From positions 62,001-126,000 of the forward strand of contig CAMYNW010000006.1 of NCBI GenBank assembly GCA_947259885.1: 64,000 nt of DNA. Reading direction: 5' to 3'. This stretch comes from an uncultured Gammaproteobacteria bacterium (lineage in GTDB: Bacteria > Pseudomonadota > Gammaproteobacteria > Arenicellales > Poriferihabitantaceae). Below the pieces are notes generated by a model. That model was not told the origin of the DNA and did not search any database. It saw only the letters and a program-made list of their open reading frames with translations. Shown here piece after piece: positions 8,207 to 18,023 of this stretch (its first letter is position 1; every line of letters begins with the position of its first letter). The translations under genes were made by a program, and so were the position numbers.

Positions 8207-9127
8207 ATGAAAATAGCGATTATTGGTGCCGGCGCCATGGGCTCGGTTTATGCCGGGCTGCTTGCTGACGCTGGTAATGAAGTGCATGTGGTAGATCTAT
8301 GGCAAGAGCACGTCGACGCCATCAACAAAAACGGATTGCGTGTAGCCGGCGCGAGCGGTGACCGGGTTGTCGACAGTATCAGCGCCCATTCTTCCACCGA
8401 TGGAATTGGTGTGTGTGACCTTGTGATTATTGCCACCAAAGCTTCCGGTGTCAGCGCTGCCGCTAATTCTGTGGCCCCGATCACTGATAAACACAGTATT
8501 TTACTAACCATTCAGAATGGACTTGGCGCGGGAGAACGAATCAAGGCCGCGATCCGCAATGACAATATTCTTCTCGGGGTCGCCGGGGGCTTCGGCGCCT
8601 CCATGAAAGCGCCAGGCTATGCCCATCACAACGGCATGGAGCTAATTCGGGTCGGAGAGATGGGAGGGGGCATTTCGGATCGAGTAACGAAAGTCGCCAA
8701 GGTGTGGCAGGATGCGGGCTTTAACGTGAAGGCATTTGAGGATATCAATCAGCTTATCTGGGAGAAGTTTATCTGCAACGTGACGTTCAGTGCACCTTGC
8801 ACAGTGTTCGAAAAAAACATCGGGGAACTGATGGAAGACCCCCATGGCTGGCCTGTGGCAAAACAGTGCGCTAAGGAAGCCTACGACACCGCTGTCGCTA
8901 AAGGGATCAACCTGTCATTTGACGATCCTTTTGCATACATCACACGCTTTGGAGAAAACATGCCGAAAGCGCGTCCCTCTATGTATCTCGATCACCTTGA
9001 GCGACGACGCTCAGAGATCGATGCGATAAACGGCATGGTGCCCGTTGTGGCTAATGAAGTCGGAATAAAGGCGCCCTATAATGAGGTAATCAGTGCTGTC
9101 GTGCGATCAAGGGAGATGACTTTCTGA
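8207..9127 (+). CDS. Ketopantoate reductase family (PanE/ApbA-like) 2-hydroxyacid dehydrogenase
   Basis: The 306-residue protein starts with the Rossmann motif IGAGAMGSVYAGLLADAG (residues 5-22) and has the family's mid-region LTIQNGLGAGERI (about 99-111) and the helical C-terminal domain beginning near LIWEKFICNV (about 184-193), which carries the conserved lysine. Members reduce 2-ketopantoate to pantoate with NADPH in pantothenate synthesis, but many paralogues act on other 2-keto acids. The neighbour is an SDR and no pantothenate genes are nearby, so a catabolic paralogue is as likely as true PanE. Confidence 0.85.
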   Translation: MKIAIIGAGAMGSVYAGLLADAGNEVHVVDLWQEHVDAINKNGLRVAGASGDRVVDSISAHSSTDGIGVCDLVIIATKASGVSAAANSVAPITDKHSILLTIQNGLGAGERIKAAIRNDNILLGVAGGFGASMKAPGYAHHNGMELIRVGEMGGGISDRVTKVAKVWQDAGFNVKAFEDINQLIWEKFICNVTFSAPCTVFEKNIGELMEDPHGWPVAKQCAKEAYDTAVAKGINLSFDDPFAYITRFGENMPKARPSMYLDHLERRRSEIDAINGMVPVVANEVGIKAPYNEVISAVVRSREMTF

Positions 9128-9171
9128 TTGAGCCCAGACTCTTTTCAGATGCTCCGCATATAGACGGAGAA

Positions 9172-9259
9172 CCTGGATCAAGTCCGGGATGACCTGCTTT
9201 CGAATACCGCCATCCTGACTACAGTGACTGCGTCATCTTGACCAAGTCAGGATCTCTCC
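9172..9259. repeat. Degenerate intergenic repeat of the GGGATGAC/GTCATC type
   Basis: The stretch holds a left arm with GTCCGGGATGAC and a right arm with GTCATCTTGACCAAGTC, giving inverted GATGAC/GTCATC ends. Similar sequence occurs at 33551-33703 and 57743-57787. All three lie outside genes, two of them at gene ends. They resemble the short dispersed palindromic repeats common in proteobacterial chromosomes; whether they are mobile or structural RNA elements cannot be told here. Confidence 0.45.
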
Positions 9260-9308
9260 AAGCTCACGGAGACTTTGGATTGGAACTCGGGCGACGTAGC
9301 TCTAAATC

Positions 9309-10844
9309 CTACCATTTACAAATCCATTCGTTATCAACTTCAGGCTGGGGTGGAAACTCCCGCCCTAAAATGTCTGATAGTTCACCTTTTATCGACTCAA
9401 CAGCAGGCTCATGAAAAATATTCATCCGTTCGTTTGGATCTTTTTCCAGGTCATACAATTCGCCCCATTCCGGATGAGACGGATAAAGGGTCAGGCGCCA
9501 TTTGTCAGTATTTATAGTCTGGTTATACAAATCTGGCTTTGCGGACGGATGGTATTCACCAAAATTCCACGTCCTGAAGCTGTCACGACTTTCAGAAAAA
9601 AGTGGCTTCATACTCACTCCATCAAACTGCCCCTCATTATATTTAGCCCCACACAAGTCAAGTAAGGTTGGCGCTATATCAATGTGATTTGTTAGCGCTT
9701 CAGTTGAGACACTTTCAGGTATACCCGGCCCCTGCATCAACATGGATACTTCGGTCAACTGTCGATACGGAGGTGGACCTTTATGCAAGAGCCCATGGTC
9801 TCCAAGCAACTCACCGTGATCGGAAGTAAAAACAATATAGGTGTTCTCAATCAGGTTCTGATGCGAAAGTGTTCTTAGAATTTTGCCGACACCATCGTCA
9901 ATCATTTCGATCATGGCATAGGTATAAGCGATTGCCCTGCGCATCGAATCGTCACTAATGCCTTTAGTGGTGATCATAGAACCCGCTTCCAGGTCTGTCC
10001 TGCCAGCCCAGTAAAGCTCGCGAAAACCGTCTCCTTTGGGGTATAGCTCTGTGTAGTACGGGAGTTGACTTTTCAACTCTTCATCAGTAACCGCAGGTAT
10101 TGGCACTGTTTGTGGATCATAGCGATCGGCATAGTGTCCTGGAGGATCGAACGGATGGTGCGGATCCGGATAAGACACGAATAAAAAAAACGGTTGTTGA
10201 TCGCGCCCTGGCTGCGCCAGAAAATCCGCGGCGCGATCAGTAATCCAGGTGTTGTAATGTTGTTCGACGGGCATGGCCGAGCGCCAGATTTCATCGAGAT
10301 CAGAAGGCGGTGCCTGTTCGGCACTGGTTGGCTCCAGTAGATGCAGGGAAGAGGGATGGTATTGACGCAGCCAGTTGGCATAGTGTCCGGCAAGAAACGC
10401 CGTGTCCGATTCCCCGAGCAATAAATCCAATGTCTGGTAACCGTAGTAGGGGCCCGACCAGCCTTCTGATTCCTGCGAATCCCAGAATGCCCGGGAATCT
10501 GGCATTGCATAACTTGCCGGTGCTAGTAATGGTTGCAGATGCTGTTTGCCCACACCATGGGTACAGTAACCCGCCGCCTGCAACATACTGGTCAGAGTGG
10601 GTACGGAATCAGGCAGCGCCATTCCGTTCATGGCTAGTCCGTGATGTCTAGGGTAGAGCCCTGTGAGTATGGTAGCGCGGCTTGGTGAACAAATCTGCAT
10701 TGGGGTGATATGACGGGTAAAGCGCATGCCACGCTCTGCAATAGAGTCAATATTTGGCGTCCTGGCAATCTGATTGCCGGCACATCCGAGACTGTCCGAG
10801 CGCTGTTGATCGGTGCAGATAAAGACGAAATTTGGACCTGACAT
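9309..10844 (-). CDS. Sulfatase (formylglycine-dependent, alkaline phosphatase superfamily)
   Basis: The 511-residue protein is a type-I sulfatase. Metal-binding Asp11-Gln12 (CTDQQRSD) opens the sequence, Cys52 lies in the maturation motif CSPSRATILTG and would be converted to formylglycine, and the second metal site is TSDHGELLGDHG near residues 343-354. It has no signal peptide, suggesting a cytoplasmic enzyme acting on a small imported sulfate ester. It begins three bases after the amidase gene ends, so the two are cotranscribed. Substrate is unknown; it is clearly different from the choline sulfatase at 61769. An anaerobic sulfatase-maturing enzyme or FGE must be encoded elsewhere. Confidence 0.88.
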   Translation of the reverse strand: MSGPNFVFICTDQQRSDSLGCAGNQIARTPNIDSIAERGMRFTRHITPMQICSPSRATILTGLYPRHHGLAMNGMALPDSVPTLTSMLQAAGYCTHGVGKQHLQPLLAPASYAMPDSRAFWDSQESEGWSGPYYGYQTLDLLLGESDTAFLAGHYANWLRQYHPSSLHLLEPTSAEQAPPSDLDEIWRSAMPVEQHYNTWITDRAADFLAQPGRDQQPFFLFVSYPDPHHPFDPPGHYADRYDPQTVPIPAVTDEELKSQLPYYTELYPKGDGFRELYWAGRTDLEAGSMITTKGISDDSMRRAIAYTYAMIEMIDDGVGKILRTLSHQNLIENTYIVFTSDHGELLGDHGLLHKGPPPYRQLTEVSMLMQGPGIPESVSTEALTNHIDIAPTLLDLCGAKYNEGQFDGVSMKPLFSESRDSFRTWNFGEYHPSAKPDLYNQTINTDKWRLTLYPSHPEWGELYDLEKDPNERMNIFHEPAVESIKGELSDILGREFPPQPEVDNEWICKW

Positions 10845-10847
10845 AAA

Positions 10848-12251
10848 TTAAATCTCTGGTGGTTGATACCCGCCTGTAGGGGTCTCAATTTTTTTTGCAA
10901 GGGCAAGAACAATATCCTCTCTCCAGGGTGCGGCCACAACCTGAACGCCAACAGGTAGCTTGCCGGTATCACTTGTATCGGCACGAACCACCGACGCAGG
11001 CCAGCCTAGAAGATTGTGCAGCGTTAAATAACTCCAGTGTTCGTAATTGTCGTCAACGGATGCACCGTGCGGACGTGCAAGGGCATGGGAGGGAGGACAT
11101 AGAATGGCGTCGTAATTTTGCATAAATGCCAGCGCATTGCTGCGTTCTTGATCGATCGATTCCATTAGTGAGGTATCCACTTTTGGGTTTGAGTCCAAAC
11201 TGGAATTATCGAAGTATCGATTAAGATCCGGACCGGGCTGCGTAGTTCCATATTGCTTCAATAGTCGTCTTGCCGCAGCTCCGGTTGCCGCCTTTCGCAA
11301 TTCGCCCAACAAATCGGCCATTCTGGGCATATTGGGCAAGGTGTTTGGTTCGATCCTCAATCCCTCCTGATCCAGCGTCGTCGCGGTGTGCAGTATCACC
11401 CGCTTAATCTCCTTATCCAAAGGCACAATGCCGTTTTCCGTGTAGTAAGCAATACGCAGATTGTTAAGATCAACTTCATCAGAATTAGTGGGCGGCATTG
11501 GAATGACTGATGAGTCACGTCCATCCGGACCACAAATTAGGTTAAGTGCGAGTTCAAGATCTTCAACATAACGTGCAATAGGCCCAATTTGTGTGAGCGA
11601 ATCCAATACACCAGTGCCATAAGGAATAATATGACCGGTGCGCGGTGTTCTTCCCGATGTAGGTTTCATACCTGCCACTCCGCACAAGTGTGCAGGTTCT
11701 CGGATACTGCCGCCGGTATCAGAACCAAGTTCCAGCGCCGAGCCGCCTGCGGCCACCAGCGCGACCGAACCACCGCTGCTGCCTCCGGGACTCCGCTTAA
11801 GATCATATGGATTATTAGTTCGTCCATAAATCAGATTGTCAGTTTCTCCGCCGAGAGTGAGCTCGGGTGTATTGGTCTTGGCAACCAGCACCGCTCCGGC
11901 ATCTCGTAATCGTTTGACAACAGGAGCGTCTTTTAAAGGTACAAAGGATTTCCGACCAAGTGTACCGCCTGTAGTGACTACACCCTCGGTGTCCAGTGAG
12001 TCTTTAATACTAATCGGTACACCATGTAATGGTCCTCTGAACCTTCCTTGTGCAGCCATTCGATCCAGATTCTCTGCCTCCTGACATGCACGCTCCGAAA
12101 CAATCTGCACCGCCGCATTAATGATTGGATTTACCTCATGAATTCGGTCCAGACTGGCTTCAACTATTTCCATGCAGGTTATCTGACTCTGCCGTATCTC
12201 ATGTGCGATGCGCGTTGCGGACCAAAGAAGACAGGGCGGGATATGCTTCAA
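10848..12251 (-). CDS. Amidase signature family hydrolase
   Basis: A 467-residue amidase with the complete Ser-cisSer-Lys triad: Lys83 in ISIKDSLDT, cis-Ser158 in SPGGSSGGS and nucleophile Ser182 in DTGGSIREP. The family hydrolyses amides, including aryl and carbamoyl amides and the Gln of misacylated tRNA; the lack of gatB/gatC neighbours and the pairing with a sulfatase indicate a catabolic amidase and not GatA. It is first in a two-gene unit with the sulfatase and divergent from the MFS carrier gene, 203 bases away, whose product might import the substrate (inference). Confidence 0.88.
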   Translation of the reverse strand: MKHIPPCLLWSATRIAHEIRQSQITCMEIVEASLDRIHEVNPIINAAVQIVSERACQEAENLDRMAAQGRFRGPLHGVPISIKDSLDTEGVVTTGGTLGRKSFVPLKDAPVVKRLRDAGAVLVAKTNTPELTLGGETDNLIYGRTNNPYDLKRSPGGSSGGSVALVAAGGSALELGSDTGGSIREPAHLCGVAGMKPTSGRTPRTGHIIPYGTGVLDSLTQIGPIARYVEDLELALNLICGPDGRDSSVIPMPPTNSDEVDLNNLRIAYYTENGIVPLDKEIKRVILHTATTLDQEGLRIEPNTLPNMPRMADLLGELRKAATGAAARRLLKQYGTTQPGPDLNRYFDNSSLDSNPKVDTSLMESIDQERSNALAFMQNYDAILCPPSHALARPHGASVDDNYEHWSYLTLHNLLGWPASVVRADTSDTGKLPVGVQVVAAPWREDIVLALAKKIETPTGGYQPPEI

Positions 12252-12454
12252 AGGCTCACCCTATTGGTAAATAGCTGACCCAGCAATACCGCTGGTTCGG
12301 AAACAATCATAAAAACTATAACGTTGATAGATTGAATCGGATTCTAATTCACATTCTGCGACGATGGTGATTTGCCGCCCATGTTACTCGTCTGGCAAAT
12401 CATCCCCCCGAGAACTAGAATCTGTTTCACCACACTCCAGCCAAGAAGTCGAAA

Positions 12455-13756
12455 ATGTCCCAAAATAATCAATCAGGTCTGGGTTCCGCCCTATGGTCTA
12501 CATGGGCATTACTATTGGGTTTTGGGATCCTGATGCTGGGCGATGGCCTGCAGGGAACGTTGTTGGCGGTGAGAGCAGACCAGGAAGGATACAGCACCAC
12601 GACCACTGGTTTGATCATGTCATCTTTCTATGCTGGCTTCCTCAGCGGCTCAATCATGACGCCTCGAATTATGCAGCAGGTTGGACACATCAGAGTATTC
12701 GCCGCTCTTGCGGCGATGGCGTCTGCAGCAATTCTGGTTCACGCGGTGTTTCTAGATGTGGCGGTCTGGATCGGGCTTAGACTCATTAGTGGATTCTGTT
12801 TCGCCGGACTGTATGTGGTCGCAGAAAGCTGGCTCAACGAACGTGCCACCAATGAAACCCGAGGTAAGTTACTATCACTATACATGGTGGTCACCTATGC
12901 GGGCGTGGGACTAGGACAACTGCTGCTTAACCTGTCCGACCCGCAGGGCTATCCCTTGTTTGTGCTGACTTCTGTGCTGATTTCTATCGCGGTGGTGCCA
13001 TTACTGCTGTCCGCGAGCGCTACCGTTCAACATGAGGAATCCGTCCACATCAAATTAGCGGACTTGTATCGATTGAGCCCTCTAGGGGTTGTCGGGATGT
13101 TTATCGAGGGCTTTGTGACCGCGACGTTTTTTGCACTGGGTCCGGTTTATGCGCAACGGCTCGGTCTGTCGTTAAAGGAAATATCTTATTTTATGGCGTC
13201 CGCAATGGTGGGCACTGTTATCCTCCAATGGCCCATTGGCGCCCTATCCGATTATTTCGACAGGAGAGTCATTCTAACGATCGTAGTGTTAATGACCGCC
13301 GCGGCAGCATTTGCCTGTGTGCCATTGTCTGGAGGATCGACAGCCACCTTACTCCTTGCAGTGGCTGTGTTCGCGGGTCTTGCACTGCCTCTGTACTCAC
13401 TCTGCCTGGCACACACCAATGATCACCTACATCCGAGCCAAATGATCGCGGCCAGTGGCACACTGGTACTCATCAGCGGGTTGGGGGCAGTAGCGGGTCC
13501 GTTACTTGTTGCTTCGATAATGGATCAATTTGGGCATCAAGGTTTTTTCTGGAGCATCGGCGCCGCTTATCTATTGACCGGTATATTCGCTCTTTACCGT
13601 ATGACGCGACGCACCGCAACGCCACGAAATAAACAGGGTGCAACTACTCCCGCTGCAGTCCACCCGTCAAGCGTGGTGATTGAAAGTATGCAGCAATATG
13701 CCAAACAAGAGGCGCTGTCGGAGAATTCCGTTTCTCCGGATGAAATAGATAACTGA
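12455..13756 (+). CDS. MFS transporter, YcaD-like
   Basis: The 433-residue protein has about twelve membrane segments. The loop between segments 2 and 3 and the AESWLNERATNETRGKLLSLYM segment (around residues 127-148) are characteristic of the YcaD/UMF2-like branch, in which a conserved ESWLN replaces the more usual motif. A polar tail of about 45 residues follows the last helix. It is divergent from the amidase/sulfatase pair and converges, 22 bases apart, with the DUF3461 gene. The ligand is unknown; the neighbours make import of a sulfated or amide compound possible, but nothing in the protein shows it. Confidence 0.85.
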   Translation: MSQNNQSGLGSALWSTWALLLGFGILMLGDGLQGTLLAVRADQEGYSTTTTGLIMSSFYAGFLSGSIMTPRIMQQVGHIRVFAALAAMASAAILVHAVFLDVAVWIGLRLISGFCFAGLYVVAESWLNERATNETRGKLLSLYMVVTYAGVGLGQLLLNLSDPQGYPLFVLTSVLISIAVVPLLLSASATVQHEESVHIKLADLYRLSPLGVVGMFIEGFVTATFFALGPVYAQRLGLSLKEISYFMASAMVGTVILQWPIGALSDYFDRRVILTIVVLMTAAAAFACVPLSGGSTATLLLAVAVFAGLALPLYSLCLAHTNDHLHPSQMIAASGTLVLISGLGAVAGPLLVASIMDQFGHQGFFWSIGAAYLLTGIFALYRMTRRTATPRNKQGATTPAAVHPSSVVIESMQQYAKQEALSENSVSPDEIDN

Positions 13757-13778
13757 TTGCAGCGAGACGGCTGCCTGG

Positions 13779-14168
13779 TTAAAGCTTGTCCACCAGTGTC
13801 TTGATGTGGGCAATCCGAGCAGCAAAATCTTCCTCCAGATGCTTGATCTCCTCCGCCACCAGCTTTTGCAGTTCAACACTGCTGCCGCGCAAGTCCATAA
13901 GCTGGCCTAGTTCGGCGACCGCATTTCGAAATTCCGCAGAACTTTCGAAAATTACCTCGGTCTTGCGCGACCCACTGTCTACCATGGTACTTTTCTTGAT
14001 CTGCGGAAAACGGTACTTACGAGACACGGGAAGAATCGAACCTTTCTTTCGGTCATAAATAATTCGCAGTACGTCTTCATGATCTACATCAACTGCATAG
14101 ATTTCATAGCGTGCGATTTCAGCGGGATTCTTGACTCCCATTGCCTCCAGGGCGTTGTATTTACTCAT
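13779..14168 (-). CDS. DUF3461 family protein
   Basis: A small cytoplasmic protein of 129 residues. It matches the DUF3461 pattern: an N-terminal ALEAMGVKNPAEIARYEIY segment, the DVLRIIYDRKKGSILPVSRKYRF core (residues about 32-54, quoted in part as RKKGSILPVSRKYRFP) and an acidic helical C terminus. The family has no established function and is often found next to metabolic or stress genes. It lies 24 bases after the fused ABC ATPase gene and probably shares its transcript. Confidence 0.75.
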   Translation of the reverse strand: MSKYNALEAMGVKNPAEIARYEIYAVDVDHEDVLRIIYDRKKGSILPVSRKYRFPQIKKSTMVDSGSRKTEVIFESSAEFRNAVAELGQLMDLRGSSVELQKLVAEEIKHLEEDFAARIAHIKTLVDKL

Positions 14169-14192
14169 ATTTATGCTCTCTCTTGCCTTGGA

Positions 14193-16082
14193 TTATGCGG
14201 GTTTCTGGGGTTTGTCGTCGCCAATTTTCTCAAATCCATGCAGGATTTTCTGAGTATGCGCCTCAGCCTCTTGAAGCTGATCAATGGTCAGGTGGCAGGA
14301 AATCTGATGCCCGCCTTTCAGTTCACGAATCGGGACGTCTTTTACATCGCAAGTGGCTTCGATCGCCATTGGGCACCGATTGTAAAATGGACAGCCTACT
14401 GCAGTGATCTCCACTCCTCTGGCGATTCCAACCGCCATCTCCCGTTTCTGCATCGTGTCTTCCAACCAACCGATCCGAAGTTCCGGTACCGAACTGATCA
14501 AAAGTCGCGTGTAGGGATGAAATGGTGGCTCTAAGACCTCATCAGTCGGGCCCTGCTCGACGACACGGCCGGCGTAAAGTACGACGATCTCATCCGCAAA
14601 GGAGGCGACAGTGGATAAATCATGGCTGATAAAAACAAAGGATACGCCTGTCTTATCCCGCAGATTAGTCAATAACTTAATCACGTTGGCGCCGACAATA
14701 CTGTCAAGTGCAGAAGTTACCTCATCGCACAACATCACTTCCGGGTTGGCCGCAAGAGAGCGCGCCATATTGATACGCTGCTTCTGCCCCCCGGACAGCT
14801 CCGACGGATATCGGCTTGCAAATTCCGCAGGGAGCTCAACCATGTCCAGTATTTCAGCTACTTTCGCGTGTTTCTCTTTGCCTTTGATGCCATGGTAAAA
14901 CTCCAGTGGCCGGCCGAGAATGTCCCCGATCACCTGCTTAGGATTGAGCGCAGTGTCGGCCATCTGGAAGACAAACTGGATTTTCTGTAACTCCGACAAT
15001 TTACGGTCTTTGATGCCACCTTCCAGTTCCTCGCCTTCCAGTTTTACCTTTCCTTTTGCCTGGGGCAGCAGCCCTGCCATCACTCTAGCAAGAGTAGACT
15101 TACCACACCCGGACTCCCCTATTACTCCAACAACATGTGCATTATCAACTTTGACCGAGACATCACGTAAGATGGTTACTGCCGGTTCGCCATTGATAAT
15201 TCCACCATAACCGGCGGTCATGTTTTCAACACTCATAGCGGGTATTTCGCGCTCGTGCTCCGAGCCTACGTCGGTTCCCATTCCGGCAACCGGCTTGGGT
15301 CGAACCGCATCCATCAGTCTTCGCGTATAGGCATGGGTCGGATTGTTAATGATCTCCTCTGCGGAGCCTTGCTCCATCACTTCGCCGCTATACAAGACAA
15401 CAATATGATCGGCCACCTGAGCCACCACAGCCAGATCATGGGTCACATAAATTGCCGCCGCATTCTCTTCCCTGATTACTTTTTTAAACGCTTTCAACAC
15501 TTCAATCTGGGTCGTGACGTCGAGTGCAGTGGTGGGCTCATCCAGCACCATCAAGTCAGGTTTACCGCATAATGCCATAGCGGCCATCAGACGCTGCAGC
15601 TGTCCACCAGACACCTGGTGTGGGTAGCGAAATCCGATACGATTCGGATCCGGCAGCTCCAGCGCGTGATAGAGTTCTACTGCGCGCTTGTTCGCTTCTT
15701 CCTGGCTCATGACGCCATGCAGAACCGGGGATTCGGTGACCTGTTCGTTAATAGTAATTGCCGGATTGAAAGTAGCCGCCGCACTTTGCGCAAGATAAGC
15801 GACATTTGCACCGCGGATCTCCCTTTGTCGCAATGGCGGCATCGTGATTACATCCTCCCCATTCAGCAGCACTTCGCCACCGGAGAATTCGAGACCAGGC
15901 TTGGTATATGACAATGATGCCAGCGAAATGGTGGTTTTTCCTGATCCGGATTCACCAATCAGCGCCACCACCTGCCCCTTGTAAATATCAAAACTGACGC
16001 CTTTGACAATTGGTATTTCTACCTTTTCGTCATTGTAGGCACTGATTCTAAGATCTTTAACTTCAAGTAATTTTTCTGCCAT
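14193..16082 (-). CDS. Fused dipeptide/opine ABC transporter ATPase (DppD-DppF type)
   Basis: One polypeptide of 629 residues carrying two ABC domains. Domain 1 (about 1-265) has GESGSGKTT, a signature VSGGQLQR and Walker B LMVLDEP; domain 2 (about 285-560) has GESGCGKST, LSGGQKQR and VMLCDEV. The oligopeptide C-terminal extension, with CPFYNRCP near residue 570, follows and could bind an iron-sulfur or zinc centre as in other Dpp/Opp ATPases. The ATG at 16082 (MAEKLLEV) is chosen over the upstream open frame because it falls four bases after the permease stop. It would energise the two permeases upstream. In domain 2 the Walker B Glu-Pro is replaced by Glu-Val. Confidence 0.88.
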   Translation of the reverse strand: MAEKLLEVKDLRISAYNDEKVEIPIVKGVSFDIYKGQVVALIGESGSGKTTISLASLSYTKPGLEFSGGEVLLNGEDVITMPPLRQREIRGANVAYLAQSAAATFNPAITINEQVTESPVLHGVMSQEEANKRAVELYHALELPDPNRIGFRYPHQVSGGQLQRLMAAMALCGKPDLMVLDEPTTALDVTTQIEVLKAFKKVIREENAAAIYVTHDLAVVAQVADHIVVLYSGEVMEQGSAEEIINNPTHAYTRRLMDAVRPKPVAGMGTDVGSEHEREIPAMSVENMTAGYGGIINGEPAVTILRDVSVKVDNAHVVGVIGESGCGKSTLARVMAGLLPQAKGKVKLEGEELEGGIKDRKLSELQKIQFVFQMADTALNPKQVIGDILGRPLEFYHGIKGKEKHAKVAEILDMVELPAEFASRYPSELSGGQKQRINMARSLAANPEVMLCDEVTSALDSIVGANVIKLLTNLRDKTGVSFVFISHDLSTVASFADEIVVLYAGRVVEQGPTDEVLEPPFHPYTRLLISSVPELRIGWLEDTMQKREMAVGIARGVEITAVGCPFYNRCPMAIEATCDVKDVPIRELKGGHQISCHLTIDQLQEAEAHTQKILHGFEKIGDDKPQKPA

Positions 16083-16086
16083 GGGT

Positions 16087-17010
16087 CTACACCATTTTCT
16101 TTGCGAGCATGCCGCCGGACTTGGCGGAAATATCATCCACGATCAGGTTGATAGCGATGGTAAATGTGGCGATGGAAAGCGCAGGCCAGATTGCCGCATA
16201 GGAACCGTACGTCAGGCCCTGCAGATTCTCTCGCACCATGCTGCCCCAATCCGATGCCGGCGGCTGAACGCCTAAACCGAGAAAGCTTAAGCTGGAAATA
16301 AACAGCACCACGAAGACCAGTCTCAAACCGAAGTCAGTAGCCAGTGGCATCGCTGCATTCGGCAGCACCTCGGATTTAATAATCCACCAGACCCCCTCGC
16401 CGCGGGCCTTGGCGGCTTCGACAAAATCCTGCACCATGATGTCCTGTCCCAGTGCGCGTGCGATTCGAAACACACTGGTGGCATAGATGACTGCGGCGGT
16501 GCCGATAAGGATGGGTATCGATGACCCCAGCGCCGCAATGACGATCAATCCCAGCATAATCGTCGGCAGCGCCAGAATGGCATCGTTGATCCGGCTGATC
16601 CCCATATCGATCCATCCTCCCTTGACCGCAGCCAAAATTCCGAGGGTAATGCCCATCAGATAGGCAAGCAGCGTGGCCAGCAGCGAGATGCCGATGGTGT
16701 TTCTGGCGCCGAACATTATCCTGGACAAGGTATCCCGCCCCAGGTAGTCGGTTCCCAGAAAGAAGGTTCCATATTCGTTAGTGTGCGCATTCAGAAAGCT
16801 GTCATCACCGTCCATATCCATTTCATGGAATGGCGCGATATACGGACCGATGACGACAATGACCAACCAGAACGCAACCACCGCCACCGATAATTTTCCT
16901 ACCCAGGAAAGCTTGATTCTTCGTTTCGGCGGTGCGTCAGGTAACTCATCAAATGTATCCAGTTTGGCGAGAACTTCTTCTTCTTTGGTCTTAATTACTT
17001 CTTCAGTCAT
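16087..17010 (-). CDS. Peptide/opine ABC transporter permease, DppC family
   Basis: A 307-residue permease with a polar N-terminal region of about 35 residues, a first membrane helix near 35-55 and the DppC-type sequence FFLGTDYLGRDTLSRIMFGAR around residues 87-107 (in part GTDYLGRDTLSRI). The coupling motif DFVEAAKARGEG lies near 200, and GLGVQPPASDWGSMV near 252. It forms the translocation path with the DppB-type permease encoded ten bases upstream. Confidence 0.9.
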   Translation of the reverse strand: MTEEVIKTKEEEVLAKLDTFDELPDAPPKRRIKLSWVGKLSVAVVAFWLVIVVIGPYIAPFHEMDMDGDDSFLNAHTNEYGTFFLGTDYLGRDTLSRIMFGARNTIGISLLATLLAYLMGITLGILAAVKGGWIDMGISRINDAILALPTIMLGLIVIAALGSSIPILIGTAAVIYATSVFRIARALGQDIMVQDFVEAAKARGEGVWWIIKSEVLPNAAMPLATDFGLRLVFVVLFISSLSFLGLGVQPPASDWGSMVRENLQGLTYGSYAAIWPALSIATFTIAINLIVDDISAKSGGMLAKKMV

Positions 17011-17019
17011 GTCAGTCGC

Positions 17020-17970
17020 CTATTTTGGGTTTCTGAGGCGTGGGTTGGATACGATCGAGCCAACGTCCGCCAAAAGGATAAGAATTACGTAGGTGCCACA
17101 GAAGATCATGGCACAGGCCTGAACCAGCGGCAGATCCCGGGTTTGTACGCCGTCAATCATCAGCTTTGCCAGGCCAGGGTAGGCAAAGATGGTCTCAACG
17201 ATCACCACCCCGCTGACCAGGTAGGCCAGATTCAAAGCGATTACGTTAATAATGGGACCAATAGCGTTAAAGAATGCATGGCGAAGAATAATGCGACCGC
17301 GCGGAACACCCTTGAGAATTGCCATCTCGATATAGGGTGAGTTCATAACATTCAAGATGCCGGCACGGGTCATCCGAATCATCTGTGCTGACACCACGAT
17401 GACTAGGGTAATCAATGGCATGGCCAGCGCCTTCATCAATTCGAGGAAAGACTCCTCGCCGGTCATATACGCAGTGGATGGCAGCCAGTGCAGTTGAACC
17501 GCGAGAATCAATACCAATACCGTGGCGATAAAAAATTCAGGTACTGAAATCAGGCTCAAGGTGCCAAAGGTCACGATGCGATCGAGCCAGGTACCCGGGT
17601 GCATGGCTGCCCACAGCCCCAGTGCGACTGAAATCGGGATAGATATGACCGCGACCCAGCCCGCCATCATCATGGTATTGCCGAGACGTCCGCCGATTAA
17701 GCTGGCTATGGTTGCGCCGCCTGCCTTTGAGATCCCTAGGTCACCACTCATCATATCGCCCAACCAGGAAAAATATCGAATGTAACCCGGTTGATCCATG
17801 CCCAGTTCAGCACGGAGCGCTGCAAGAGTTTCCGGCGTAGCGCTTTGACCGAGAATGATTTGTGCGACATCACCGGGAAGGATACTCGTCGCCAGGAACA
17901 CGATAATCGATACTACGATAAGTGTAGCGAAACCGATCCCAATCCGGCGCAGAACCATTTGCATCATCAT
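17020..17970 (-). CDS. Peptide/opine ABC transporter permease, DppB family
   Basis: A 316-residue inner-membrane permease. The N terminus IGIGFATLIVVSIIVFLA is the first helix, the periplasmic loop holds the PGDVAQIILGQSATPETLAALR pattern of DppB proteins (around residues 31-52), and the coupling loop PYIEMAILKGVPRGRIILRHAF lies near 213-234. It is separated from the binding-protein gene by a terminator-like hairpin and followed by the DppC-type gene. The system imports a peptide, opine or similar cationic solute; the substrate is not determined. Confidence 0.9.
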   Translation of the reverse strand: MMMQMVLRRIGIGFATLIVVSIIVFLATSILPGDVAQIILGQSATPETLAALRAELGMDQPGYIRYFSWLGDMMSGDLGISKAGGATIASLIGGRLGNTMMMAGWVAVISIPISVALGLWAAMHPGTWLDRIVTFGTLSLISVPEFFIATVLVLILAVQLHWLPSTAYMTGEESFLELMKALAMPLITLVIVVSAQMIRMTRAGILNVMNSPYIEMAILKGVPRGRIILRHAFFNAIGPIINVIALNLAYLVSGVVIVETIFAYPGLAKLMIDGVQTRDLPLVQACAMIFCGTYVILILLADVGSIVSNPRLRNPK

Positions 17971-18023
17971 AAGCTATATCCTCTGTTGGTTATGTCCTTA
18001 TCGTTTTAATTTGTCAGTCACGG

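Noticed and set aside
16083..16136. An upstream start for the fused ABC ATPase
   Set aside because: It would overlap the permease gene by about 50 bases and add an unrelated Cys/Pro-rich peptide; the ATG at 16082 fits the operon and the family.
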